Assembly (NCBI RefSeq): GCF_050624435.1
Contig: NC_134541.1
Span: 13,034,995 to 13,098,994, forward strand
Reading direction: 5' to 3'
Length of the DNA stretch: 64,000 nucleotides
Origin: Tenrec ecaudatus
Taxonomy: Eukaryota > Chordata > Mammalia > Afrosoricida > Tenrecidae
Shown piece by piece: positions 1 through 11,072 of the stretch (positions are counted from its first letter, which is position 1; every line of letters begins with the position of its first letter). The translations under genes and the position numbers were made by a program. Below the pieces are notes generated by a model. It worked only from the letters and a program-made list of their open reading frames with translations. It had not been told where the DNA came from and searched no databases.

Positions 1-440
1 CTTCAAACTGCCTGCCTTAGCCCTTTAGAAGTGGGGCTCATTCACTCACTCATCTCAGGCAAGTGTTTCCTTGGCCATAGTATCCCCACCTCCCCAGCCC
101 AGCTCCTTGTCCCACCCTCCCACTGAGACCCACCATGATCTGACATAGCATAGCTTTGATTTATTTAGTTAATTGTCCTTAAAACAGAAGTTGGCAAATG
201 ACAACCGAGGACCAAAGCTGACTTTTGCTGTAGAAATGGCTTATTACAGATGAACATCTACAATGGATTCACTGATGTCACCGTCCATCCCCCACCAACC
301 AAAAAGAAAAAATAAGCCATTCTTCTCATCCGTAGGTCTGCATTCTAATAACGCATACTCAATTATTGGTATTGATATTTTGAACTTGGTCAACAAAAAT
401 GTTGCTTCCCTTTCCTTGTTCTAAAACCCAAACACACCCT
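1..440. other. Intergenic, nothing recognised
   Basis: No gene, and no repeat I can name. AT-rich with a run of A near 300-315. Confidence 0.5.
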
Positions 441-444
441 GGTG

Positions 445-583
445 ACTACAAGGCCATTCCAACTCACGGGCTGCAGGACAAACTAGGACTGCGCAGGACA
501 GAGGGTTACACACTGTCCCCTTTCTCCCATGGAGCGGCTGCTGGGCTCAAACCACTAACCTCTCTGTGCCATCTGGGGCCCTT
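445..583 (-). mobile_element. AfroSINE-type SINE fragment
   Basis: First of many copies. On its own strand the family starts GGAGCCCTGGTGGTGTAGTG with tRNA-like A and B boxes, has AGAAAGATGAGGCTTT in the middle, and ends near GAGTCGGAATCGACTCGATG. Here the reverse blocks CTTTCTCCCATGGAGCGGCT and GGGCTCAAACCACTAACCTC are seen. Diverged. Confidence 0.6.
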
Positions 584-1019
584 TCTTATTAGAGAAAAAA
601 GTAACAAGACCTGCAGAGCCACCTGATTCTGCCTCCTGCCTCCTCCAGCAGCCCTGTGATCCCCACACCTAGAACAGGGCGGGAGGTATCCTAGGTGCTC
701 TATGTAGATCAGCGGAATGCACGAGCTCAAGAAGGGACCAGCAAGGGAAGCCAGGTCTCTCTTTGCAGGGAATCAAAACCCACGGCCTCCTCTCCAAAAG
801 GCAGTGAGAGGCAACAACACAGGCCCAGCCGCAGGCCCCCGGCCGCTGCTGAGGCCACGAGAGAAGCCTCCAGGTACAAACTGGGGCGGGGAGCTCAGAC
901 AGGGTGCGTCTCGGGCTGCTTGTTCTCCTAACTCGTTTGCAGGATGTGAATGCTTTGTTTCAGGTGCTAGTGTCACCATTTTGAACAAAACATCCCAACC
1001 ACGTGTGGGTGTTGGGCAG

Positions 1020-1085
1020 TTGCCAGCTCCCTTGAGACTTAGTTTCTTCATCTGTTCCATAGGAGTCATAACTGGGACCACCAAC
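1020..1085 (+). mobile_element. MIR fragment
   Basis: GAGACTTAGTTTCTTCATCT then GTTCCATAGGAGTCATAACT matches the MIR 3' half. Confidence 0.55.
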
Positions 1086-1484
1086 TGGGTGAGGGGGAGT
1101 TGGGTGTGCACACCTGCACCCAACCTGCCCAGGGAGCCTGGGGACTCACTCCTTGGCTGGTTGCTGGCCCTGGAACCTGCCTCATATCTCCAACACTATC
1201 TCAGTCTGGGCAGCCACACCCAGGGCCTGGGCTGATAGAGCTGTTATCTCTACCTTCCTGGCAGAAGCGACCTCAGAGAACAGCCCCCAGGAGACTCCTC
1301 TTTCCCTCACCTGACCTGCACCCACCTCCCACACCCCTGAGTCCAGGGGAAGTGAATGCACAATGGTGCTTTCTGCACTCTGGAAGCTCCTGGTGTCACA
1401 CCCAGCATAAAGCCCCAAGGCCACGTCTCCTCCATCTCCCTCCTTGGGTGCCCTTGCCCATCTGCTCCAGCTCCCAGGCCTTCT

Positions 1485-1590
1485 TTCTGTAGCTCCGTGC
1501 CCACAGCAAGGTCATCCCTCTGCCTGGAACGCCTTTCCCCAGATCCTCCAGCCCTAGGCTGGCCTCAGCTTAAACATCCCCGCAGCCAGA
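1485..1590 (-). mobile_element. L2 fragment
   Basis: CCTCTGCCTGGAACGCCTTT and CCCCAGATCCTCCAG match the L2 3' region in reverse. Confidence 0.7.
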
Positions 1591-1625
1591 TGAACACCAT
1601 TTTCTTTCTTGTCTGTAACCTTTCA

Positions 1626-1740
1626 GGGTCATAGTGGGGACACATTGGGCTGCAATCCTCAAGGTCAGCAGTTTGAAACCACCAGCTGCTCTGAGGGAGA
1701 AAGATGAGGCTTTCTATTTCCATAGAGAATTAGAGTCTCA
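1626..1740 (+). mobile_element. AfroSINE, 5' half
   Basis: AAGGTCAGCAGTTTGAAACC, then GAGAAAGATGAGGCTTTCTA. The rest is replaced by the L1-type tails. Confidence 0.78.
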
Positions 1741-2021
1741 TGAGGAGCTGATACCAAGGGCTCAACCAGAAAGCAAATGATTTGAGAATGATGATGGCAA
1801 CAAACGTACAAATGTGCTCGACATGATGTATGTATGGATGGATTGTGATAAGAGTTGTACAAGTCCCTAATAAAATGATTTAAAAAGAAAAGAAAATGAT
1901 GGCAACAAATGTACAGGTGTGCTTGACACAATGAATGGATGGATGGATTGTGATAAGAGTTGTATGAGCTCAAAAAAAAAAAAGGGTTGTATGAGCCCCC
2001 AATAAAATGATTTTTAAAAAG
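1741..2021 (+). mobile_element. L1-type 3' tails in series within a SINE
   Basis: Three successive copies of the tail end (AAGTCCCTAATAAAATGATT at about 1862, a partial one at about 1960, and GAGCCCCCAATAAAATGATT at about 1993). A 17-bp near-perfect repeat, 1724-1740 and 2022-2038, flanks the block and looks like a target duplication. Confidence 0.75.
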
Positions 2022-2055
2022 AGAGAATTAGAGCCTCGTGTGACATGAATCCTCC

Positions 2056-2697
2056 CAGGATGCACCTCTCTTCCCCTTCCCATAGCAGCTTGAGGTGATC
2101 TGCCTAAATGGTTCGCTACGCACTTGACCCAGAAAACCCCACAACATACACCAATCAAGAGGGTTGAATCTTTGGGTCCACTGTAAGAACACCCGTGAGA
2201 CTGCCCAGGCCATCAAGGGTGTGCCTATCCAGAAAGCCACCAAGTACTTGAACGATGTCCCTTTGCGCAAGCAGTGTGAACCCTTCCGACATTACAATGG
2301 TGGAGTTGGTGAGGGTGCCCAGCCAAACAGTAGCATTGGGTCCAGGGTCAGGGGCCCAAAAAGAGTGCTGAATTTTTGCTGCGTGCATCTAAAGATGTAG
2401 AGAGAAAGAAAGGGGAAAAAAAAGATGCAGGAGCAATGCTGACCTTGCGGGTCTAGATGTGGATTCTCTGGTCCTTGAGCACACCCAGGTGAACAAAGCC
2501 CCCAGGATGCGCCGAGGGACTTAAACTAGAGCTCATGGTGGGGTCAACCCATACACGCGCTCCCCTGCCACCTTGAGATGACCCTTACCGACAAGGGAAA
2601 AACTTCTTAAGCCAGAAGAAAAAGTTATCCCAGAAGAAAGTGAAGAAACAAAAATGTATGGATCAGGAATAAAGTAAGATTAAAAGTAAAAAAACCC
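2056..2697 (+). pseudogene. RPL17: RPL17 processed pseudogene, copy 1
   Basis: An intronless copy of the large-subunit ribosomal protein uL22 mRNA, beginning with 5' UTR-like sequence, an ATG at 2108 (MVRYALDPENPT), recognisable NTRETAQAIKG and KATKYL segments, and ending in A-rich sequence after KKQKC-like codons. It is broken: frame changes near 2155-2165 and 2335, an in-frame TAA at about 2522 before AGAGCTCATGG, and a one-base loss at about 2560. Several of these are shared with the copy near 49.7 kb. It sits just after an L1 tail. Not expected to make protein. Confidence 0.93.
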
Positions 2698-2699
2698 AG

Positions 2700-2780
2700 C
2701 ATCAGAACTCACATGAGGCAGTTCTAGCCTGTCCCGTGGGTGCTATGAGTCGGCATCAACTTGATGGCAGTGACTGAGCA
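2700..2780 (+). mobile_element. AfroSINE, 3' end
   Basis: GGCAGTTCTAGCCTGTCCCG, then GCTATGAGTCGGCATCAACT. Follows the A-rich end of the RPL17 pseudogene. Confidence 0.72.
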
Positions 2781-2789
2781 GTGACTATG

Positions 2790-2870
2790 CAAGCTTATCC
2801 ACCCCACTTTACAGAGGAGGAAACTGAGGCTCAGCCCCAAGCTTCCAGAGAGCAAGCAGGGAATGGGTAG
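2790..2870 (-). mobile_element. MIR fragment
   Basis: CACTTTACAGAGGAGGAAAC then TGAGGCTCAG is the MIR core in reverse. Confidence 0.6.
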
Positions 2871-2929
2871 GAATGTTGAGATAAATCTGTAGGGTGCCTG
2901 TTGGCTGAGAATCCTCACCCCACCGCTAG

Positions 2930-3064
2930 TGGGGGGTAGCTCTGAGACTAAATCTTTACAGGAGTAGAAAGTCATTTTTCTCCTGCAGAGCAATTGGTGG
3001 ATTAGAACTGCTGGCCTTGCAGTTAGCAGCCCAAAGTGTAACTCACTCTGCCACTAGGCCTCCT
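2930..3064 (-). mobile_element. AfroSINE fragment
   Basis: Reverse blocks TAAATCTTTACAGGAGTAGA and GCAGTTAGCAGCCCAAAGTG, ending in GGCCTCCTT. Confidence 0.72.
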
Positions 3065-3074
3065 TGGGATACAG

Positions 3075-3185
3075 AGATTGTAAATCTGTAGCCCCGTCTT
3101 TCTGCCGGAGCACGCTGGCTGGTGGGTTTGATCCACTGACCTTGTGGTTAGCAGCCCAACACTTAACCTGCTGCACCACCAGCTG
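3075..3185 (-). mobile_element. AfroSINE fragment
   Basis: GGTGGGTTTGATCCACTGAC and CTTGTGGTTAGCAGCCCAAC, the reverse tRNA-like head. A second copy back to back with the last. Confidence 0.72.
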
Positions 3186-3734
3186 AGAGCTGAGGGTGGC
3201 AGAGAGGCAGCAGTTGTACCCCTTTGTCCCTGAGGCAGTGCCCAGAGGGCTTGTTCCTCAGCTCAGGATGCCCCAGACCAGGAGACCCAGGCCCAGGTCA
3301 CAAGGATGGGCAGGTGGGAGGAGAGAGGAAGGTCTTCCAGCCAGTGGGGCTGAGTGACCCTCAGGCAAAAGCCCAGGGGTGAGTTGGGGTCCAGGAAATG
3401 AAAGTAGTTCCCGCTTCCAGGTGGTGGAGGAGGCAGAGCCTGAGAGGCTGCTGGCCCTAGGGAGTGCTGGGTCCTTGAAGGGAAAGCGTCTTCCCAGGAC
3501 TGCCAGCCCATGTAGAAATAGAGATACACTTAAATTAGAAATGTTCAGATGGGCCGCAGGAAGCAGTGCTCTGTTTGGTTGTACATATTTGTATGTAACA
3601 CAGATGGTGTCGAGTGATCATGCAGGGATGCCGATGCAAAGACGGGGGTTCAGGTCCACCTGAGAGAGGTCTGGAGATCTGCCTCAAAAGCATCAACCAA
3701 TGAAAGCCCTTGGAACACAGTCCTACTGTGACGC

Positions 3735-4150
3735 ACAGCATGATGCGACACGGGACCCACCGCACGGATCCACGTATGACCTGCCCCCACCCCTCCCCTG
3801 GGGGACAAACAACCGAAACATGGGTGAAGGGAGACAGCGGACGGTGTAAGATATGAAAATACGCAGAAAGCAAATGTCTTGAGAATGATGATGGCAACAA
3901 ATGTACAAATGTGCTTGATACCCCAATACAATTTTTTAAAAAGATATGAAAATAATAATTTATCAAGGAGGCATGAGAATGGGAGGGTGGGGGAGGGAGG
4001 GAAAAAAGAGCTGATACTAAGGGTCGCAAGTAGAAAATGTTTTGAAAAGGATGATGGCAACACAGGTACGAATGTGCTTGATACAGTGGATGTCTGGATT
4101 GTGATAAGAGCTGTAAGAGCCCCCCCCACCATAAAATGATTTATAAAGCA
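3735..4150 (+). mobile_element. L1-type 3' end, rearranged
   Basis: Contains the CCTGGGGGACAAACAACCGA block, the GGGTGAAGGGAGACAGCGGA block and two versions of the GATGATGGCAACA tail, the second ending CCATAAAATGATTTATAAA. The order suggests an internal duplication or two nested copies. Confidence 0.72.
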
Positions 4151-4400
4151 ACAACAACCGCACAGGACCCCGGAGCACAGAGCTGGGGTGAAGCCTGGCC
4201 CTACCTCCTCTGGCTGTGTGGATAGCTCCCTTCCCCTCCTGGGGCCACATTTCCCCCTCTGTAGCCACCGCCAGGCCTGGAGCATCGCAACCCTGCACGC
4301 ATGCGCCGCCATGGCACCCCTCGCTAAGAGTTCTCCCTGGCCCGCCCTCTACCACCCCAGCCTGTCTTCATACTGCTCCCTTCGCTTATCTTGGACACTG

Positions 4401-4545
4401 GGCAGCCAGATAAAATACAGGATGTTTCTAATTAAATTTGAATTTCAGGTAAACAGCAAATCATTTCTTGGTCTAAGACTGCATGGGACGTAGTGACCTT
4501 AGCTGAAATTCCTGTACATTTTAACATTTTATTTGCTAACCTGCT
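4401..4545. mobile_element. Ancient palindromic DNA-transposon remnant
   Basis: AGATAAAATACAGGATG and TTGAATTTCAGGTAAAC on the left are echoed in reverse by TGAAATTCCTGTACATTTT and TTTTATTTGCTAACC on the right. This resembles a mammal-wide palindromic MITE. Diverged; the family name is not certain. Confidence 0.45.
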
Positions 4546-4794
4546 TGGCGATTGGTCCCTATCGGCTCTTGATGGGCAATTAAGTTGTTTTCCATCTTTT
4601 GTTTTCCAGGGGCAATAGTCCAAGAAATTCCTTGTCTGACCTCATCCACAGACCACATTTACAATTTTATCTGTAGGGGGGTGTTCTCCCCAGTGGTGTG
4701 GTGTCTGTCCCCATCCCCAGGCAGCAATTGGCTGGAACTGGCCCAGGTCTCAGAGGAGAGGAGTCCTTCTGTGTCTCCGGCCAGCAGGTCCACT

Positions 4795-4925
4795 CCGAGC
4801 CCGAGCTCTCTCTCTCCACTTCCTACTCTTTGTCTCTCCCTATCTCAGTCTGCCTGTCTCTGCTTCTCGGTCTCTCACCCTGTCTCTGCCTCTCGGTCTC
4901 TCACCCTGTCTCTGCCCCGCTCTTT
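4795..4925. repeat. Pyrimidine-rich tract with a 26-bp tandem unit
   Basis: The unit CTCTCGGTCTCTCACCCTGT-like is repeated twice with flanking CTCTCT runs. Confidence 0.75.
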
Positions 4926-5927
4926 TTGACCTAGAAACTCTGCTCAGGCTCTCTCCAGTCCTGCCCACAGCAGCCGACTGGGAAGAGCCGAAACATCCAC
5001 CCGTAAGTGGGGCCTGGAGCAGCCTCAGCCGCTCAGGAGAAGGCGTAGTACCTCTATGGCCTGGCTGGCCATAGCTGAGTCCGAAGACGTGTCCCTGTCC
5101 TTCAAGAGGACTGCCCTCGGGTCTGCTCCTCCCAGCGTTCCCTGCCACCAGCTCTAACCACCACCCGAGCCCGAGCCCTAACCTGGCCTTGCTGCCCCTC
5201 TGCCTCACTGCTGCGCTTCTGCTGGTGACCAAGCCACCCACCGCCCACCCGGCTCCGAGGGTCATGAAGAGTGGACAGAGGCCAGCAGCAGCTGTGGTGC
5301 CACTAGCGCCCTGTGCACGGGGCTGGCTCCGGCTCCAAGGGGTGGAGAAGTCCCTACATGTGCTGGTGCACTGGGCAGGTGTGTCCAAGGAACTGGTACA
5401 CCCAGGAAAGCCTGAAGCCTTCCAGCCAGGATTGGGGTGATCGCCCTGCAGATGCACATCCCCAAAACAGAACACTGCCACCAGTCGATGAAAGGGCCTG
5501 CCTGGGAGGATTTCCAGGGCTCTGGCCAGAGAGAGGCTCACCCTCAGGACCTCTCTAACATCCACCTCCCCAGCTGCGACCACAATGGCAGTTGTCACCA
5601 CAGACAGCGCCATTCAGCCCTGAATGGGCAGTGCTGGTTTGGGAAATGAAGAGGGGGTGAAGCCAGAGATGGGGCTGAGACTGCCACCTCTTGTTTTACA
5701 GCCCCCTCTGATGAGCCCTGTTGGCAGGCAGGAACCTCAGTGGTTAGTGTGCAGGCTGCCCAAACCTGCCTGGAGATTTTTGAATGGGGTGAGTATACGT
5801 GTTATGGTCACGAGTGTGCTCTTGGGATGGGCCAGAGCCAGGGGATAGCTTCTTTGGACCTAAAGGCCTGAGAAATCTTAATAGTGGCACGCACAAGAAG
5901 TGCTGTCACATTTCCAGATTGATCTTG

Positions 5928-5955
5928 CACTCATTCATTCATTCATTCATTCATC
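5928..5955. repeat. (ATTC)n microsatellite
   Basis: Six or more ATTC units. Confidence 0.9.
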
Positions 5956-6574
5956 CGTTCAGTCAGTCATGGGAAAACATTTAGTGACCCCATACGACCT
6001 GCCGTTCTGGTTTTCCCTTCTGGGGACTCTTTCCCCTCCCGTGGGCCAGTGGGGTCTGCTCCTGTGCAGAGGCCCTGCTCCCTCCGATTCCCAGAGCCAC
6101 AAGTGAAGAGTCAGCACTTGCCTGGACCACACTGTTCCTCCTCTCCGTCTAGCCAGAGGGTGGCGCTGTGGTCATGGCACCAGACCCACCCCAGACCAAA
6201 GCTCACTAAGCTTCCCTTTGCTTCCTCCCTGGCCTCTCCAGCAGGGAGGGCCTGTCAGGTAAGGCCACCTTCAGGCCAGGGTGGGGTGCCATCTGCTTGG
6301 TTGTGTGGCAGCTGAGACTTAGGAAGGGGGAGGGCAGTCAGGGTTGAGAGAAGGAGGTGCCTCATGAAGTGGAGGCACCACAGAGCTGGGGGATGGAGGG
6401 GCTTGCCTGGGGTCCTGGTCCCCACCGCTGTGTGGTCACAGCCCTAGAGTCACCAGGATGACTCTCCTTCCAGGAGCTCTGCCTACTTGCACACCCCCTT
6501 TCCCGGAAGCACATCCCCCCCCCTTGCACCCTGAGGGATTTTCTGGATTGTATGGACTGAGACTTAGGGGCCTG

Positions 6575-6760
6575 GCAGTTGGACATAACATCTGTCTTCC
6601 TTCTCTTTCTAACAAACCAAAAAATGTCTGAAAGGCTACGGACCATCCTTACCAGGAAATACTGTGCAGCCATTAAAAATAACCCCACACTAGCACGGGA
6701 GGACGTCGCTAAACACATTGTGGGGTACATCCCACAGCAACACTCCCACACAGTAAGTAA
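6575..6760 (+). mobile_element. Old L1 fragment, ORF2 3' end
   Basis: AAATACTGTGCAGCCATTAA is the mammalian L1 motif (human: GGAATACTATGCAGCCATAA). Surrounding bases continue the ORF2 3' region in diverged form. Confidence 0.65.
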
Positions 6761-7007
6761 GAGGCTCCCTTGATTTAAGTTTCAACAAAGCTATGTGTAT
6801 ATCACCTGTAAGACATTGTAATCCAGATGGCTTGGTAGTCGTAATAAACAGCTACCGTACTGGCTTGTGTGCGAATTGTCCTTTCTATGTAACAAGTTTA
6901 CCATGTACTAGCAAAGGTACGGGCATCCCATCTCCTGCCTCAAGTCTCATGGAGTGGAGTGTAACTGCTGTTTCATTTTCTGTTGACAATATCGCCACAA
7001 AGTGCAT

Positions 7008-7443
7008 TGCTATGGATTGAATTGTATCCTCCTCACTCCCCCCAAAAAATGTGTCCACTTGGCCAGGCCATGGTATTAAGCATCCTATCATCACGATCCA
7101 TTTTGTGATCTGATGTGATTATCTTCACGTGTTGTCCAGCCTAACCTCTATGTTAATGAGGCAGGACGCCATTGATAGGATTGTTATACTTTGACTCCAT
7201 CATGGGAGCGGGATGCAGAGGGAGCTGTCACTACCGAGACAGACGAGTTGGAAGCAGAGTGCATTCTGGGCTGCAGGGTCCCTGTCCTTGGAACCTCCTA
7301 GAACCCGGAGTCACAGGAAGAGAAGGCCTCCCCTTGCATTGCCACTTTGGACCCAGACGTCTAGCCTCTGAAACGGTGAGAATACAGTTCTGCTTGTTAC
7401 AGCCATCACCTGGGATGTTTAGCAGTACTGGCTCCCACAGACA
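7008..7443 (+). mobile_element. Solo LTR, MaLR/ERVL-like
   Basis: Starts TGCTATGGATTGAATTGTAT and ends near TTTAGCAGTACTGGCTCCCA, with the CCCCCCAAAAAATGTGTC block near the start and a CTCTGAAACGGTGAGAATAC block before the end. This is the layout of MLT/MaLR LTRs and of a type frequent in afrotherians. No internal retroviral sequence beside it. Old fossil. Confidence 0.65.
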
Positions 7444-7449
7444 GCAGCA

Positions 7450-8250
7450 CCATGCTGGTGACAGCAGGAGCAAAGAGCCCGAGGAGGACCAATCTGGAAA
7501 GGAAACAGCAGGTTATGAGACAACAACGTGAAGGTAGAAACTCAGTGAAGGCAATTGACTGTGAGTTGGCTTTCACACACCTGAGAGAGGACTGGCATCC
7601 TCCCTGCTAGGGCATGAGGCTCATTCGACGTGCCTAACGGAAAAGCAGGGCGGGACTGTCACACGGTGACTATGTTTGAACAACGTCCGAATCACATGGT
7701 GTCCGATTTCGCAGAGCACATCGTGGACCGTAGGCCACACTGGATACACACGCGCACACATTTTTCGGAACCATTTGGGAGTCAGAACTGTTTGAGATAC
7801 CGTGGCTTAAGCTTCTTCCTTGTGTGCCTCCTAAGAGAAAGGCCACTCTCTTTCCTATTCTTGGTGTAATTAACAAGATCAGGTCACCCAACACCGATAA
7901 AGTACTAATACCCAATCCTCAGTCCCTTCTCAAAGAGTGGCCCAATGGCCTGCCTGGTGGCCCCCTCACCCTCATGGGCCCCATCAAGGATCCAGCCCAG
8001 GATCGTTCAGTGCAGGTAGCTACCACACCTCTCTTGTCTCCTTTCACCTGGAACAAGCTCCACAGCCCTCCCTCGTCTTGTCTGACCTTGGCATTTTGGA
8101 AGAGTTTGGGCTGTTGGTAGACAGTCCCTTAATTGGGGTCTGCTTGATGTTTCCTTCTGATTCAATTCAGGGTGCACCTTTTTTGGCCAGGAACCATCGA
8201 AGGAGGGTCTTGGAGCCCCATCTGTAGTCATGGTGGTACTACCACTTTTC
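7450..8250. other. Intergenic, nothing recognised
   Basis: Follows the MaLR-like LTR. No long conserved frame, splice pattern or repeat identified. Confidence 0.45.
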
Positions 8251-8257
8251 CTTTGTT

Positions 8258-8420
8258 AGTAGGCTGCAGGGAATTCCAATTCACAGCCACCCTGTAGGAC
8301 ACAGCAGGCCGCCCCAGGGGGTTTCCAAGGCTGGGAATCGTTTTGGAAGTAGACTGGTCTTTTTCTAATGGAATGACAGGTGGGTTCAACCCACCAACAT
8401 TTAACCCCCTGCTCTACAAA
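8258..8420 (-). mobile_element. AfroSINE
   Basis: GGGGGTTTCCAAGGCTGGGA and GTGGGTTCAACCCACCAACA in reverse order. Confidence 0.72.
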
Positions 8421-8449
8421 AAAACCAGATCCACTGCTAGGGAGCCCTT

Positions 8450-8654
8450 TCTGACTCAGCAACGATGCTACCAGGCTTCCTGGAGTTAGCAACAGGGCAG
8501 AGTAGAACTGCACCCAGGGTTTCCGAGGCAGTGAATCTTGACAGCATCAGAAAGACTCATCTTTCTCGCCTGAAGTGGCTGATGGATTTGAACTGTTGAT
8601 CTTCTGGTTATTAGCCCAACACGTAACAACCTTACTAGGCTATCAGGGCTCCTA
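8450..8654 (-). mobile_element. AfroSINE
   Basis: GCAGAGTAGAACTGCACCCA, GTTTCCGAGGCAGTGAATCT, and ATCAGGGCTCC at its head end. Confidence 0.78.
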
Positions 8655-8812
8655 TAACTAGGAAAGGTAACGCTAATTCCTGCTTTCAGTACTGCCAGCT
8701 GGAAGCACGGAGCTTGCCCACTTGGTTCTGACCAGCAAGAAGACCCTGCCCCATCTGAGCTACAATGTTGGTTGCCACCCTAGATGAGCTAAGAATTTTC
8801 TATGCTAGCCTC

Positions 8813-9012
8813 AAGGAGCCTGGTGGTGTGGTAGTTACGAGTTGCACTGTTAACCACAGTCAGCAGTTTTAAATCATCAGCCTATCCAAGGGAGAAAGGT
8901 GAGGCTTTGTCCTCCCATAGAGTGATATTCTCAGAATCCCACGGGGAAAGTTCTACCCTGTCCTATAGGGTCACTGTGAGTCAGAGTGGACTCCATAGCA
9001 GAGTTTACCTAA
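8813..9012 (+). mobile_element. AfroSINE, near full length
   Basis: AAGGAGCCTGGTGGTGTGGT start and CCTGTCCTATAGGGTCACTG near its end. Confidence 0.82.
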
Positions 9013-9264
9013 GCCTCAGGCAGCCTTTTTCTTGAGGCTCTTTTCAAAAGGTACGCGTCCCCGCCCTCATCAGTCCTATGAATCAGAATCACCGGGTGAG
9101 TTCACATTTTTGGCGAGTGTCTCCGAGATAATTCATATCTTCAAGCCCAGTTTGGGCAACATCTCACCTAACAGTGGTGTTTAGTCATCAGCCTGCTGGG
9201 GGTGGGCCCAGGCCCTGGGAGGCCTCAGGAATGGATGAGGCAGACCAGAGTCACATTGGCGTTG

Positions 9265-9420
9265 GTTGGTCCCATCATAGTGACCCCATGTGACAGTAGA
9301 GAACTGACCCATTAGGGCCTTCAGGGCCGCCACGCTCATGGAAAAGCAAATTGGCAGGCCTTTCTCCTGTGGAGCTACAGGATAGGTCTGCTAACTAACC
9401 TTCCAGTTAGCCACCAAGCA
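9265..9420 (-). mobile_element. AfroSINE, diverged
   Basis: CATCATAGTGACCCCATGTG, GTAGAGAACTGACCC and a decayed head. Confidence 0.55.
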
Positions 9421-9439
9421 CTTCATGGTGTTAAGGTTT

Positions 9440-9600
9440 AGGCTCGCCTCCCCAAAACGGACTCTGACTGACAGGAACCCTCGTTTCTGAGGCTCTGTAA
9501 ATCTTTATGGGAACAGACAAGTCTCATCTTTCTTCCATGTTAGCTTGGTGGTTTTGAACTGCCAGCCCTGATGTTTAGCAGCCCAACACCTACCTGACAT
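9440..9600 (-). mobile_element. AfroSINE
   Basis: GTAAATCTTTATGGGAACAG, GGTGGTTTTGAACTGCCAGC, then TTAGCAGCCCAACACC. Confidence 0.72.
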
Positions 9601-9604
9601 TGAC

Positions 9605-10465
9605 ACGGTTTGGTAGGTCACATTAGGCACGTCTTTCATGCTGGGCTTTGTTACTGTCATCAGATGCCCGGGAGTCTATTGCTAAGACTTTCGAAGGGTG
9701 ATTCCACGTGAGTCCCATGCTGGTTTACAGCGGAAGCAGCTCAAGCACAGAGATTAGAATGTTGGTCCAAGGGCACAGTGGGAGTGCCGATACCGGGAAT
9801 GGGGACTCCGGGAAGTTTGACTATGATCCTAATCACATCTCTAATTGCAATTAGGAACCCAACCTTCCTTTCACTTCCTGGCCTCCCCTCCCTGGGCTGT
9901 GTGCTGGGAGTGTAGTCCCCTCCACCCCCTGCGGCTGTGCTGTCAGGAAGGTTCAAGGACACTGGCCTCCCCAGAGTAACCTTGAGAGCCTGGGGTTGAC
10001 CATCTTTCGGAGGCTACAGGGAGGATCCGATCCCAATTGTGTGGCAGCAGGCCCCACGATGGGAGCCAGGGGGAAGGGTTCTCATCGCTGCAGCTATTTC
10101 TTACTCAGGAGTTCCCCGCTGAGCCGCAAGGTGGGAAGACACGTGAGAACACGAGGGGAATCAAGGCCACAGTATCCAGACACCACACTGAGAGCAGTGG
10201 GTCCCCAGCTGGCTAGGGCCGGGCCATCTTAAATCTGCCCACCTGAGTCTCACTCCTCTGCCTCTTAGGTTTCCTGTACTTCTTGTTTGAGGACTCAACT
10301 TCCCAGTGATGGACAAGGTGGCCAGATGGAGCCTAGGAGGACACTTAGGCTCTCCTTACCACTAACAAATTCTTCATCCCAATGACTTTCACTCACCGTC
10401 TTAAAGAGCCAGATGGAAACAGCACAGGTGGGGAGGAAGAAAGGTCTGTCAGTGTTTTAAAAGTT
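9605..10465. other. Intergenic, nothing recognised
   Basis: Unique-looking sequence between SINE clusters. Confidence 0.45.
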
Positions 10466-10469
10466 GGCG

Positions 10470-10665
10470 ATGCCGCCCCCTGGGGGCACTAAGCAATGCA
10501 GAGGGGCTGCAAAAGCAGGTGTTTACACCTTATCCTGGACTATGGGCTGTAGTGAGTCTCTCATTGCTAGGGGGTTGCTGAGTGATCTCCCCCCTCTCCC
10601 CTTTAAAAGGGGGTGGGAGGCCAAATCAGTTTGGGAAATTATGTTCCTGAAGTCTTTGGATTTTG
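10470..10665 (+). repeat. Unclassified interspersed repeat, copy A
   Basis: GTTTACACCTTATCCTGGAC and GGCCAAATCAGTTTGGGAAA recur in the same order at 49.2-49.37 kb. No coding sequence, A tail or terminal repeats visible. Confidence 0.6.
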
Positions 10666-10671
10666 GGCTTC

Positions 10672-10737
10672 TAGTTGCTTCCAACTCAGTGATCTTGTAT
10701 GACATGGAACTGTCCCCCGGTGTTTCCAGGCTGTAGG
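10672..10737 (-). mobile_element. AfroSINE 3' fragment
   Basis: CATGGAACTGTCCCCCGGTG and TTTCCAGGCTGTAG, directly abutting a plus-strand copy. Confidence 0.65.
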
Positions 10738-10940
10738 CAGCCCAGTGTCACAGTGGTTATGAGTTCGGCTGCTATATGCAAAGTCAGTAGTTCTAAACCA
10801 CCACCTGTTCCTTGGGAGAAAGACAAGGTTTTCTACTTCTGCAGTTTCAGAAATCCCCAGAACAGTTCCACCCTGTCCTATAGGGTGTCGCTGAGTCAGA
10901 ACTGACCCAATGGCCATGTGCTGTGCTGTTGGTTTTAGTC
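10738..10940 (+). mobile_element. AfroSINE
   Basis: GTGTCACAGTGGTTATGAGT, GGGAGAAAGACAAGGTTTTC, CCTGTCCTATAGGGTGTCGC. Confidence 0.8.
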
Positions 10941-11009
10941 TTCACTGGAGCAAATGGACAGGTCCTTTAGCCAGTAGTCTGTTTTATTATTTTTATCCGG
11001 TAGTCTCTG

Positions 11010-11072
11010 GGTGGTGGGTTCAAACTCTGCATGTTGCTTAGTAACCAAGCGTGGACCCATTCGCCACCAGGT
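11010..11072 (-). mobile_element. AfroSINE head fragment
   Basis: GGTGGTGGGTTCAAACTCTG and TTCGCCACCAGG are a reverse SINE head. Confidence 0.5.

Larger units (their letters stand above)
4600..6560. other. Intergenic, mostly unique-looking
   Basis: Apart from the pyrimidine tract and the (ATTC)n run I recognise no element. A 257-codon open frame on the minus strand (5613-4840) is low in complexity and matches no protein I know. Confidence 0.45.

Noticed and set aside
717-1235. 172-codon open frame on the plus strand
   Set aside because: Overlaps a MIR scrap and has no recognisable domain.
3650-4312. 220-codon open frame on the minus strand
   Set aside because: It runs antisense through an L1-type tail; the frame reflects the repeat's composition.
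4840-5613. 257-codon open frame on the minus strand
   Set aside because: Compositionally biased, overlaps a pyrimidine tandem repeat, resembles no protein family, and has no supporting splice or codon signal.
8813-9012. tRNA-like head with A and B box considered as a tRNA gene
   Set aside because: It is the head of a SINE with the family's full body attached; no cloverleaf or anticodon is preserved.
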